From positions 1,054,001 to 1,118,000 of the forward strand of contig SPDT01000004.1 of the NCBI GenBank assembly GCA_008477525.1: a DNA stretch of 64,000 nt, in the 5' to 3' direction. A program made the position numbers and the translations under genes. Source of the DNA: Hypomyces perniciosus (lineage: Eukaryota > Ascomycota > Sordariomycetes > Hypocreales > Hypocreaceae). The first letter of the stretch is position 1. Every line of letters begins with the position of its first letter. Below the pieces are notes generated by a model. That model did not search any database and had not been told where the DNA came from. It saw only the letters and a list, made by a program, of their open reading frames with translations. Positions 48,961 through 59,092 of the stretch are shown here, in pieces.

Positions 48961-50309
48961 TCTATGCACTAAATTATATACCTGCACCTATAAAAAGACA
49001 AAAATAATATTATACTCTGCCTCTTTTTCTTTTTTTTATCTACTTAAATACAATCCTGTTTTACTATAATTAAAATATTGCCTTTACTTTAAATCCTGCT
49101 TTAAAACTATTTAATTATACCTTTCTTTTTTCTTTACTATAATATTTTATTTAAAGAAAGACCTTTACCCTTTTACTTTATTTTTCTAGCCTATAAAAGA
49201 TAAGCTAAAAACTCTGCTCCTTTACTATATTAATTAAATATCCTTAAGCTGCGCTAAGAACTTCTTTAAGCTAAATAAATAAAACCTTACTATTAATTTT
49301 ATTATAAATTAATATAGCTATTAACTATTATAGATTTACCTTTAACTTAACTAGTATATTACCAGCTATTTATAACTATTAGTTAAAATAATAATTACTT
49401 TAAACTATATTTACTATAAGAATTTTATATTAATACTTAACTTTAAAGTAAATAAATAGCGCTTTTATATTAAAGATATTTATAACTTTTTATATAACTT
49501 TTCCTGCAAAAAATAAACATTAAACTTTACTTTAAAGGCAATACTTTATATAATAGTAAAAGGACTAGCAACTATTAAAGCAGTTTAAGCTAAAATAATA
49601 GTACTTATAGACACTTTTAAAGGTGCTTTTGCCTTTAATTAAATAGTACTTTAAGCTTTTAGTATTCCTAATAGACTATAAAACTTCTAGCACTTTATTA
49701 AAAGATAATAAATTCTTATAAAGTTAATTTATTTCCTTAAATACTAGTATACTTATATTTTTAATAAACGCAGGTACCTCTATTACTTTAACTTTTATAG
49801 ATATAACTATAAACGCTAAGTGTAGCAGTTCCTCGATTTATAGGCCTATATAGTCGAGAAAGCTGGATTTCCCTATTTATTTAGCTTTTATATAGTCCTG
49901 TATATAGAATAACCTAGAGCTAATGAATATAGCTACTTAAGCTTATTCTAGATCCAGTAAACGCTTTATAGATTTATTAGCGTTAAATTAAGTTAACTAG
50001 CAGGACCTTTAAGCAGGATCCCTATCTCCTTTAGCTTTAGAAAGCACAGAATAATTAACTTAAAGGGATTTAAACTTTTACTTTAGGATTAATACTAGTA
50101 CCTATACTTTAAATACTTAGCTAAAAGCTATATAAATATTATTTAAGTTTTATACTAATCTTTAGCAGTAAATAAACTTACTATTATAAATTCTAGGATA
50201 AATATTAAAGATATCCTACCTTTTTTAATTAAGTACTATTTAATTGAGTTAAATTAAGGCTAATAAGCTCTTCCTAGAATAACTTATAAAAGGAATATAA
50301 TAAAGATTA

Positions 50310-51070
50310 GTAGTTAATGCTTAGCTGACTTAAGAGTAAGTGAATAACCCTATAAAGGAGAATAGGTTAATTTATTATAATAATAGTCTTTTTTAATAAT
50401 TAGTTGCCTTTTTACCTCTAGGCATCTGAAAAAGATTCTAACGATAGCAGCCAGTACCTAAAATGTAACTTCCTATATTAATAATACCTGCACCCTTAGC
50501 TATATAGCCAAGCCAGTTATAGTAAAGGAAAAGAAAAGTATTCTCCCCTACTCTGCAAACAGTATTAATAGTAAAGAAATAAAATAACACTATTAGCCTA
50601 GTAATATAAACAGTGTTTCTTGCAAAAACAGTAGTAGGATTAGCGACTAAGAGTAAGTTGATGCGTTTTTTAGTAACGCTATAACCTATAAGACCCCCGC
50701 TAACTGTGCCAGCTATCGCTAATAATGCTAAAACCTTAGATACAGAGTCGGTTTCCTTTAAAGAAAATAGTAGCTTTTCTGATGCGTTAGAGGATAACTA
50801 AGACTTAAAGGATAAAAGAGTTTTAAGAGTTACTACTAAACTTAACCAGCAAGTAACTAAAGATAATAAAAAAGCTTTTTTAAAACTAGGCGAAAGAGGG
50901 TAAGCTATAATAGTAGCCTTTACAGCAGTAATAGGGAAAACTGCACTTTAGTATTCCTAGGTCCAGTGAATTATAGCCTTAAATATATACTGCAGCCTGA
51001 CCCCACTTAGGTTAATAGACGAATTGGCTTAAAATAATATCCAAGAACAAGTTTATGCACCTATATAAAT
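50310..51070 (+). pseudogene. A2 second downstream ORF (unknown)
   Basis: Counterpart of 10,610-11,400 in A1. Readable blocks include TDESVSFKENSSFSDALED-like residues (as DTESVSFKENSSFSD), KDKRVLRVTT, KKAFLKLGERG, IIVAFTAVIGKTAL and SLTPLRLIDELAQ. Two TGA codons are consistent with former TGG. No family recognised. Confidence 0.45.
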
Positions 51071-51419
51071 AATAAAATAACTGATATAAAATAAGCGGAT
51101 AGTAGCTTAAAATACCTAGCAATAAAGAGATTAATAAAAAGAGACTATTTAATTATAACAATTCTAATAGGAAGGGAATAATTTAATATAGATTAGATAG
51201 GGAGGAATTAATGATATAAATAGTAGTAGTTCTGCTTTTAATTTTCTTTCCCTTTTTTTTTTTTTTTTTTTTTCTTTCTTTTAATAATACTTTTTCTACT
51301 ACTTTCCTATATTATTTACATTTTCTTTAAATATTATTATACTAGTATTAAAGGGATTAATAGGAAACGTATTTTATTAAGATTTGCTACTTTTATTCGC
51401 GAATACTTATAGGGAGGGT

Positions 51420-51826
51420 TTTATTAAAGGTAATTAATATACTTAACGCACCAGCATTTTTTCTTATTAGCTTACCTAAAAAAGGTTAGCTGTTTATTTA
51501 AACAGCTATTAGATTAAGAAAGTATAGGAGTATAAAGATATATAGATAGACCTAGTTTAATAAACAATAACCTTCTCCCCCCTTTAATATATAACTTTAC
51601 CTGTAAGAATATAGTTGCTAAGGCGTATAAAGGTAACTGTTAGTTGCTTTTGGCTGCCGGTATTATGATCAAATGATCCGCAGTATCTTTTTAGCCCCTA
51701 TATTACTCAATCGCTGCTTTGTGGTTCTGTTAGGAGCGCGGTTCCCGCGCTCGATACCAGTTGTTGTGTATGGGTGTGTGTGTGTGTTGTGTGTATGTTT
51801 TGGAGTGCCAATTCCCCCTCGACAAA
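51420..51826 (+). repeat. 3' LTR of A2
   Basis: Its last ~150 bases are un-RIPed and GT-rich, with GGAGTGCCAATTCCCCCTCG then ACAAA at the end. The open frame at 51,673-51,855 crosses the LTR end and is not a gene. Confidence 0.92.
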
Positions 51827-51954
51827 CTAGCCCTTATTACCTAAGCGAAAATTAAAAAAATTAAAAATAAAAAGATTAATAATAAAGTTTTTTTCCAGGT
51901 CCCCCTTAACTATAACTAAAAGAAGATTTTAGCTATAAAGGCTAAATAAAAAGT

Positions 51955-52532
51955 TATTAAAATAATAAGGTTATACTAAACCTTATTTAAGTGCAGCTTT
52001 AAGGAAGGTGCACCTAATATAGTAATAAGGAAACAACTAAGAGTCTTTAAGTTAATAATAGAATAAACAATTAAATTGCAATTAATCTAATAGCTAAAAG
52101 CTATAAAATATTTAATGTTTATATAGCTATTATAAAAGTAATTGTATAAATAATACTTTATCTTTTATAATAATCCTTTAATTTAATAATAGGTATATAG
52201 TAGTATAATTAGGTTTATAGCTATATTCCTATTTTCTATAAAATTTATTTATATATAAAATCGCTTAAATCGATTTACGGCTATATAAATAGGAAACCAT
52301 TTTAGTTAGATTTCTTACAATACCTATTATAAGCATTATATTAAGTTTAGGGTAGGCGGGGTAGCTGGTCTTAGCTTAATTGTTATTGTTAAGGATAAGA
52401 GAGAACTACTAACTTATACTGCAGTTCCTCTGGAACTTGGTCCTAGCGTTAAGCCTAACTCTAGGTCTAGCCAAAATAGGAAAGTGAACTAATTACATTA
52501 AAATCCTTGGTTTTTAGCCCTCCTTTTTAATA
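51955..52532 (+). repeat. Family X LTR (X3), RIPed
   Basis: 578-bp copy of the X LTR, in the same orientation as X2, beginning TATTAAAATAATAAGG and ending CCTTTTTAATA. The flanking 5-mers (AAAGT and AATAT) do not match, so it is not a simple insertion with an intact duplication. Confidence 0.85.
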
Positions 52533-52780
52533 AATATCTATATTATTATTTATATAAATAACTGTCTTTTTATTAAATTAAATAAAAAGGCTATAGCCTA
52601 GTTAAAGCTACCTTTTAATAAAGTCTATACTATAAAAAATAAAGGCCCTGCCTTTTTTTTAAAGGGTTTAGATAGTTAGCGATAAATAAAGAGGCCTTTT
52701 TTAGTTTTTTTAGAAATAGTATATTATTAAAGTTATAGAGTTCTTTAACCTTTAAGACTTTAAGTTTATTTACTTATCTT
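52533..52780. other. AT-rich spacer between two X LTRs
   Basis: RIPed sequence of 248 bp with no recognisable domain. It may be a remnant of host sequence F or of the X element interior. Confidence 0.4.
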
Positions 52781-53189
52781 TGTTAAAATAACAAGGTTAT
52801 ACTGAACCTTATTTATATATAGCTTCTAGGAAGCTATATACAATGCAGCAAAAAGGAAACGACTAAGAGTCTAGTTAGGTTAATAATGGATAAACAATTA
52901 AATTGTAACTGAACTAATAGCTAGAAAGCTAGAAAGTATTTAATAATATACGGCTGGTATAGAAGTAAATTATATAAATAATAGCTTTGTCTTCTACAAT
53001 AGTCCTCTGACTAAATAATAGGTGTATAGCGGCAGAATTAGGTTTATAGCTGTATTCCTATTTTCCGCAAAATTCATTTGTATAGGAAATCGGTCAAATC
53101 GACTTACGGCCATACAAACAGGAAACCATTTTGGTCAGATTTTTCACAATAGCCATCATGGCTATTGTATTGAGTCTAGGGTAGGCAAG
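52781..53189 (+). repeat. Truncated family X LTR (X4)
   Basis: Begins TGTTAAAATAACAAGG like X2 and follows it for about 410 of 580 bases, then breaks off after GAGTCTAGGGTAGGC into unrelated sequence. Confidence 0.85.
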
Positions 53190-53523
53190 TAGCGATTCGC
53201 TGGTAATAAAAGGATATAGATTAAAGGGAATAGGAAAGTTATATAAATATAAGAAAGCGGGGGCATTTTATTATAGTCTGCTAAAACTAGCCTAGAGTAT
53301 AGCTAGGATAGCTGTTATATAAGGGGGGGATAATTGTAATAGGAAGAACCTAGAATAAAGGCTTTAAAATATGCTTAGGGGTATATACTTAGCTTAGGGT
53401 ATATTATATACAAATCCCTTAGCTTTCGCCTTAAATACAATTCTCTTAATATATAATAAAGAGTTCTCTTTTTCCTCTTTTCCTTTTTAAATTAAAGTCT
53501 TAATATACTTTTACCCTATTATA
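53190..53523 (+). mobile_element. 3' end of a truncated LTR element (family G)
   Basis: A short internal tail is followed by a purine tract (AAGGGGGGGA, about 53,321-53,330) and a 189-bp LTR at 53,335-53,523. The LTR has TGTAATAGG/CCTATTATA inverted ends, the second RIP-altered from CCTATTACA. The 5' part is missing, cut off at the X4 junction. No domain can be read in the internal tail. Confidence 0.65.
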
Positions 53524-54088
53524 TTTACCTGATACTTATAACCTTACCTTTTATAATTATTATAATATATATTTTAATAACCTATAAAACTTTCTCTTTT
53601 TTATTATATATAGCTTGCTTATATAAGCATTTTATTTATAGAGTAAAAAATAAATATATTTTTCTTTTTTAATAGAGAAAGTTTTATTCCTTTATAAAAT
53701 ATTATAAAAGTTCCTATAATTAAGGTAGTTAATAGTTTAAATATTACTTTGAAAACTTTTTTGTATTTAATATAGTTTATCATTCTATAGATAGCTATAT
53801 AATTAATATATACAATAACGATAATGCGATACAGGGTTTTAGTGTTTTGATGCATTTGCACCTTTTGTAAATATTAGTTAATGTGCCACCGTACCCGTTC
53901 CTTGTCTGCTTGATTTGATGCCCTAACCTTGATGAGCCTCTCATTGCTACCCAAAATAATATATAGTGAAAGCGCTACAAATATTGTCTGTCTCTAAAAT
54001 CCTTAATCCAGATAAATACATTAAATCTCTTCTTTTCTCATTCACACACGCCTTTCCACACCCACCTTGACCTCCAACGCACCCCGCC
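53524..54088 (+). promoter_or_regulatory. Repeat-to-gene boundary and upstream region of the SDR gene
   Basis: RIP-like AT-rich sequence fades out by about 53,880. The minus-strand frame at 53,619-53,861 is low-complexity and rejected. Just upstream of the next gene there is a TATA-like AATATATAG (about 53,959) and a pyrimidine-rich tract (CTCTTCTTTTCTC, about 54,027-54,040) of the kind common before fungal starts. Confidence 0.45.
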
Positions 54089-55026
54089 ATGGCCAGCTCT
54101 CACCACGTCCTCCTCCTCGGCGGCCACGGCCAAATCGCCCAACTGCTCACTCCCCTGCTTCTCAAGCGCTCATGGACCGTCACCAGTGTCATTCGCAAGC
54201 AAGACCAAGTCCCTACCGTAGAGAAACTTGGCAGCGGGTTGCCGGGAAAGCTCAACGTCTTGGTCCACAGCATTGAAGATGTTACCAGCCAAGACCACGC
54301 TGCAAGCATCTTGGACGAGGTCAAGCCTGACTACGTTGCCTGGAGTGCAGGTGAGGAAACATCCTCTCTATCTGCGTGTGCCATAAATCTTTTGTACTTG
54401 AGCTAACAAGTTCTCCTACAGGCGCAGGAGGCAGAGGTGGCCCAGAAGCTGTACTACACCCTCCATCCACCCCCTCAACCACATCATTCAACACGTTATC
54501 ATACATACTAACCCCTGAGTAGACCTTCAAAGTCGACCGCGACGCCGCAATCCACTTCGCCCGCGCCGCAGCTTCTAATCCCTCTATCGCACGCTTCCTC
54601 CTCATCTCCTACAACGGCTCCCGCCGGCTCGCCGCCCCCTGGTGGTCCTCCTCCGAATGGGACGACTACAACAAGACCATCAACCACGGCGCTCTAGCAA
54701 CCTACTACCAGGCCAAGATCGCCGCCGATGAGGCCTTCTACGAGGCTACCAAGAAGAGCCCCACGCTCGTGGGTATCAATCTGCGACCTGGAAGTCTGGC
54801 CGATGGGCCAGTCGGGAAGGTGAGTTTTGGGAAGAACGAGCGTGTGAAGGGCAAGGTTACACGTGAGACGGTGGCGTATGTTGCTGATGAAGTGCTTGCT
54901 GCGGAGGGGGTGAAGAGTGGTTGGTTGGATCTTCTTCAGGGTGATGAGGAGATCGGGGTCGCAGTTGCAAACGCTGTTCGTGATGGTGTTGATGCCGCAG
55001 AGGGAGAACCATTCTATGAGGCCTAA
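54089..55026 (+). CDS. NAD(P)-binding atypical short-chain dehydrogenase-like protein
   Basis: Spliced model: join(54089..54350, 54422..54450, 54523..55026), 795 nt, 264 residues. Intron 1 has GTGAGG...TACAG; intron 2 has GTACTA...AGTAG with a perfect TACTAAC branch site. The N-terminus has a Rossmann nucleotide-binding loop (LLGGHGQIAQLL, residues ~8-19). Further landmarks are YVAWSAGAGGRGGPE, the DRDAAIHFARAA helix, FLLISYNGSRR, and YYQAKIAADE with the Tyr-x3-Lys pair. This matches the NmrA/YMR090W-like atypical SDR family, whose members bind NAD(P) and often have unknown substrates. The ATG lies in a good context (CGCCATGG). Two introns around a 29-nt exon fragment the ORF in six-frame views. 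Cytosolic location inferred from the lack of a signal peptide. Confidence 0.88.
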
Positions 55027-55338
55027 TGGGCCATAAAACACCAACAGAAGGAACCCTATGTCAATCACAATTTCTGATACCAAGCCAGAGGCCCATTTGA
55101 CCCATCGTGTGATTCGCACGAACGAAGGAATACATTTGCACCGACTAATCATCGTGCCCTTTTCTTTCCCAGACAACAAAAACCTGAATATTAAGAAGAA
55201 GTGGCCATCTTGCCAATTACTAGCCATTATTATTTCACCCAATAATCATCGCGGGGGGTACCTAGACACAAATCCTCCCTCGCATGCATGTTCCATCTCA
55301 AATACCATCGAAATTACGGCAGCTAGGCGAGTTAGACT

Positions 55339-56964
55339 CTAGATGGAGTCCCTCCTGGAACCAAAGTGTTCACTCAGCTCTAGATCGTCAATATCGTAAT
55401 GAAGCGAGCGCGATGCTTTGATACTTGCCATTCTGGATGCCTCAAATGTGTTCCGATTCTCATAGTCCACATCGAGTCTGCTATCAAGTCGCGCCGTGCC
55501 TCGGTAGTTTTTGCGTCTCCTGTGCTGAAGTCGGATTTTAAGTGCCCGTATCTCCTCACGGACGACGCCCTAACTCGTAGTGAAGTAGATAATGGCATTC
55601 CAAACGCCTTGCAGCGGGAGAACGCATCCGCTTGCAATGCTGAGATGGTAGCTGACGTGGCCATCATGGGTTAGGCTGTAGAGCCTGTTGATAGAACTCG
55701 GAATCCAGGTAATCAAGATGGAAAACCCAAAAATGAAGCTCGTTCGAAGATAGGCCATCTTGATAGGATCGAGTCTCCTGAGTTTCAGTGAGGCGCTCGA
55801 CTTGACCTCTCGTAACTTCGTAAGCACTGCAAGTGGTTGGTTAGACCGGTGGTTTGAGGCGCATATCGTCTCAAACTGCTGAGGACTGCAACCCATCCTG
55901 ATGGTGTCTTCATCTTGTTCATGTGCAGCTGCCCATGATCGCCCACAGCCTATTACGGAAGTGGTGTGGACGTGGATGGGTGCAGGAAGTGCAGGAAGTT
56001 GGTGGTACTCTAACAATGAACGGTTTGAGGTGATTTGGACTTCAGTCATAACGGTCCCGTAATAGTCCGCCCGCTGGGTAAGGCTCTAAAATATTGTCAG
56101 CTTGGGTGAGCAGAAATGGAACCGACTTGTAGCTTCACGTACCTCTTCGGCGGAGTCTCCTGCATCGCTTGCTGTTACGACAGAACACATTCTGTCGTTC
56201 TTCTCGGAACGATGGAGGCCCATTGTCCGCAACTGGTTGCGATGGTGAAAAACATGATAGCCCACGGCTATGTAGATGATAATGGACATGAGTATACATA
56301 CCCAGATGGGGATGTAGTATGCATAGAGACGAACCAGACTCCAGTTTGAACCAATCCAGCACCAAAGCTGACAGGTCATTAGTATCCATCCGTTAATAAA
56401 TCATGAGGCTTGCGTCGCTTACCGATGCATCTCCAAATACTGGTCCACGGGGATCACCACGAATCGAGATGAGAACGATTGCAGGTATCATTGGACCGCC
56501 AAAACAAATGATGCAATAAATCCAGACATTCTTTCGAAACGAGGTTGGGTCGGCGTTGAAGAAGAAGACCAGAAAAACATTGAAGGCCATGGCAAATGAC
56601 CACCATGGGTCAGACTGCATGAACCTGCTCACAGTTTTGTCAGTATTTGACAGTCTCCTATTGTTGATGGAAAGCCAGCCTACCACTCGAAGATGAAGCC
56701 TTGCGCTTGGCAGAGTGAAGAATTCTCGCCTTTGTCAAGGCCATCGTACCCGACCATGGACGCAACACTGGCACCGGCGTTGGCGATAGACGCAAAGACA
56801 ATGAAGAGGTTTGGAGTCGTTCGGAGCTTTCTGAACATGAGATACGAGAGCACAGTAAGGGTTATGGCCCCCATGGAGAGACCTGCGCCGGTCCGTTCGA
56901 TGGTGATGAGGACCTCGATTTCTTCAGGGGTCAAATCCGACCCGCCCGTGTCGTTTGCGGGCAT
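55339..56964 (-). CDS. cAMP-receptor-like G-protein coupled receptor, with in-frame TAG before the tail
   Basis: Spliced model on the minus strand: exons 56964-56684, 56624-56423, 56367-56143 and 56085-55570, giving 407 residues ending at TAG (55,570-55,572). The introns are 55-59 nt with GT...AG (GTAGGC, GTAAGC, GTACGT donors). Seven hydrophobic segments are seen: MGAITLTVLSYLMF, LFIVFASIANAGASV, FAMAFNVFLVFFF, IICFGGPMIPAIVLI, IPIWVCILMSIIIYIAVGY, then after a long third loop FIFGFSILITWIPSS and SGCVLPLQGVWNAIIYF. The layout matches fungal Dictyostelium-CAR-like receptors, which signal through G alpha and cAMP at the plasma membrane. Beyond the TAG the same frame stays open for 76 more codons (Arg-rich, ending LSEHFGSRRDSI, stop at 55,339-55,341), which looks like the native C-terminal tail. 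The TAG is either a truncating mutation or an error; coordinates here include the tail. Confidence 0.82.
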
Positions 56965-57874
56965 GGCGTCTGTTTTGGAGTTGTTGTTGTAGCAAGTAGA
57001 AGTTAGTTGTCGTTTCGCTTCGAGTGTTTGAGCGTTCGAGAGTAGTTGGTGGGGAGGAGGTCGTCAGAGGAGAGCGGATGAGGAGATTAAGAGGAAGAGG
57101 GAACTCCAAGTTTCAAGAGAAAAAATGGACGCTTTGGAAGTATTGCCCAAAAAGTGGTGTGAGACGTTGCGAGGGCAACTTGAGCAGCAAGTCAGGCGCA
57201 GCTCAGGGCAACTTATCAGCCTGTTGTCGGCCCGTGGACAGCTGCCAGTGCCAAACCTGAGTCTATGGCACATTTCTTAGGGAAAATTCAGCAGTGAATC
57301 ACTTTCATCTCTTACCTAATCGAGTGCGGAAATTTTGGAAGAAAAAAGCTATCGCATTGACAAAAATCGGGTTGGCCATCCCATCTCCACCACATGTTCG
57401 AGGTGATGAAGGTCAGAACTCTCACTGTTGTACTTTATTACGAGTTTCCGATTTCCATTTGTTTTGCATCTAGTGCGTAAAATAAGATGGAACCGGGTTG
57501 TTTTCGAGAAAAATCAGAAAGCTAAGCATTCATCTTTGCTATCCGTTTGGTGTTCGAGAACCTATCTATCTGCCTTTCGACTCTGGGGTGCCAATGAGGA
57601 TGCTGATATTTAGGGTTGGTATGTTCTAGCTGCAACTCAGACTTATTCAAGAAAAAGATAGTGACCTGATGAAGGACAGAAAAAATATGTTTGTTGTTAC
57701 TAGCATCATATGGCGTTGTTCTCATTCAGGTGGTCGGGCATTTTATTGAAACCGTCTCTGCGGTTGGAGATGGCTTCAACATGAAGCCAGAACCAAATGT
57801 CGCTACTACCTATTTCAGTGTCATTTTCTTGCCGCCTCGCCAACAACAGCTAAGCGGCTTTCAAGTCTACAACT
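56965..57874. other. Intergenic region between the GPCR and tRNA-Pro
   Basis: Normal composition. Short open frames exist on both strands, but none has a recognisable domain or splice-supported extension. The part next to 56,964 presumably carries the GPCR promoter and leader. Confidence 0.5.
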
Positions 57875-57983
57875 GGCTTCATGGTCTAGTGGTATGATTC
57901 CTGCTTCGGGAAAGCACCTGAAGTCCCCGATTCTTCAGAATCGCCTTTGCAGGAGGCCCCGGGTTCGAATCCCGGTGAAGCCC
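57875..57983 (+). tRNA. tRNA-Pro (CGG) with intron
   Basis: Acceptor arms GGCTTCA (57,875-57,881) and TGAAGCC (57,976-57,982) pair fully. A-box TGGTCTAGTGG and B-box GGTTCGAATCC are present. Anticodon stem CCTGC/GCAGG encloses the loop with anticodon CGG at 57,907-57,909. A 37-nt intron (57,911-57,947) sits one base 3' of the anticodon, the standard nuclear tRNA intron position. CCA is not encoded, and a short T-run (57,987-57,991) follows as a Pol III terminator. Confidence 0.95.
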
Positions 57984-57995
57984 CACTTTTTGCTT
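57984..57995 (+). terminator. Pol III termination T-run
   Basis: CTTTTT directly after tRNA-Pro, followed by further T-rich sequence. Confidence 0.7.
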
Positions 57996-58317
57996 TTTGT
58001 CCTTTTTTTTTGCGAGATGGACGGAAACGGATGATGATGATGATTCATGCATTCATTCATTCCAAGGCGATTGATTGATTATGTTGAAAGATGTGTTGGA
58101 TTTATAATATTTTGTCATGGATTTCATAACACGCAGGAAGTACTCCGTATTAGAGCCAGTCCCCTTTGTTTTGCACTAAAGTGACTTGGCTCTGCCTCGG
58201 GTATGTTCGGCTTCAACACATGCCCTCCGGAATTGCTTCACGGACATAAGCCAAACAAACAAACACGACCATCACGAACCATTTTGCAATTGAACACTCA
58301 ACACCAATTTCTTCACC

Positions 58318-58998
58318 ATGGCCGAGTCCAATAACACCAAAAAACCTCTCAGTCTCGTGCCTTTCAAACGCATCATCAGTCCTCCCCTCAACTTCATCCC
58401 TCCCAACACGCCTCCTCAACTCTACACCTCCGCCATCGAATACTTCAGCTCCATCCCCTGGTGCGCTTCTCTTCTTCAGCTCCCAGACACAATCCCCTTC
58501 GTTCCATCATGCATGAACCCCTCCAGCTCCTCACATGAGCAATTCCTCGGCGCCACACTCGCCGCCAATCCCTCCCGCGGGTTGAGACACATACTGTGCC
58601 TCCTCCGCCCAGACGACGCGTCACATCTTCACGATCCCGAAAGACCAATTGTGCGCGTGACATCGCTCTTTGCAGTGGGAGAAGGCCTATGTGGTTATGA
58701 GGGTGTTTTGCACGGTGGGATGATCATGACCATGGCGGATGAGGCGATGGGTACTCTGAGCGAGATCAATACGGTATTTGGGAAGAAGGGAGATGCGTTT
58801 AAATATCCGACTGTGACAGCGGCATTGGAGATCCAATTTTTGAGGCCAGGGCCTCTGGATGGGGCCTTGGTTGTGAATGTGTGGATAGAGGGCACGGAGG
58901 GGCGGAGGACGATGATGAGATGTGATGTGAGAGATGGAAAGGGTGTTGAGGTGGCGAGGAGTTCGAGTACATTCGTAGGTGTGAAGCCCAAGATTTAG
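58318..58998 (+). CDS. Hotdog-fold thioesterase-superfamily protein
   Basis: Single exon, 226 residues. The C-terminal half carries the 4HBT/PaaI-like signature: YEGVLHGGMIMTMADEAMG (about residues 131-149), with the HGG loop and an acidic residue in the following helix, then a strand pair LEIQFLRPGPLDGALVV (about 179-195). Such proteins hydrolyse acyl-CoA thioesters, usually as dimers or tetramers; the substrate cannot be deduced. Residues 1-100 form a less conserved leader with a basic, Ser/Pro-rich start. The start ATG is in good context (CACCATGG) and follows a leader without in-frame ATG. No cleavable signal peptide is apparent. Convergent with the C2-domain gene, with about 95 bp between stops. 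Confidence 0.88.
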   Translation: MAESNNTKKPLSLVPFKRIISPPLNFIPPNTPPQLYTSAIEYFSSIPWCASLLQLPDTIPFVPSCMNPSSSSHEQFLGATLAANPSRGLRHILCLLRPDDASHLHDPERPIVRVTSLFAVGEGLCGYEGVLHGGMIMTMADEAMGTLSEINTVFGKKGDAFKYPTVTAALEIQFLRPGPLDGALVVNVWIEGTEGRRTMMRCDVRDGKGVEVARSSSTFVGVKPKI

Positions 58999-59092
58999 AC
59001 GTGGGAACGCCATTTCCAAGCACAAACATAGAGCGGTATCATATTCATAAAGCTGCCTAGATTAAAATCCGATATCAATTCACCTTTCATTC

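Larger units (their letters stand above)
39810..51826 (+). mobile_element. Gypsy-type LTR retrotransposon A2, RIP-degraded
   Basis: Second full copy of family A, collinear with A1. LTRs are at 39,810-40,216 and 51,420-51,826, the outer flanks are ACTAG at 39,805-39,809 and 51,826-51,830 (a 4-5 bp duplication), and AGGGAGGG precedes the 3' LTR. Some codons are better preserved than in A1. It interrupts host sequence F. As in A1, the start of the 5' LTR and the end of the 3' LTR escaped RIP. A run of more than 20 T at about 51,250-51,272 is expanded relative to A1. Confidence 0.93.

Noticed and set aside
53619..53861. 80-codon open frame on the minus strand
   Set aside because: AT-rich low-complexity frame at the repeat border with no splice or domain support.
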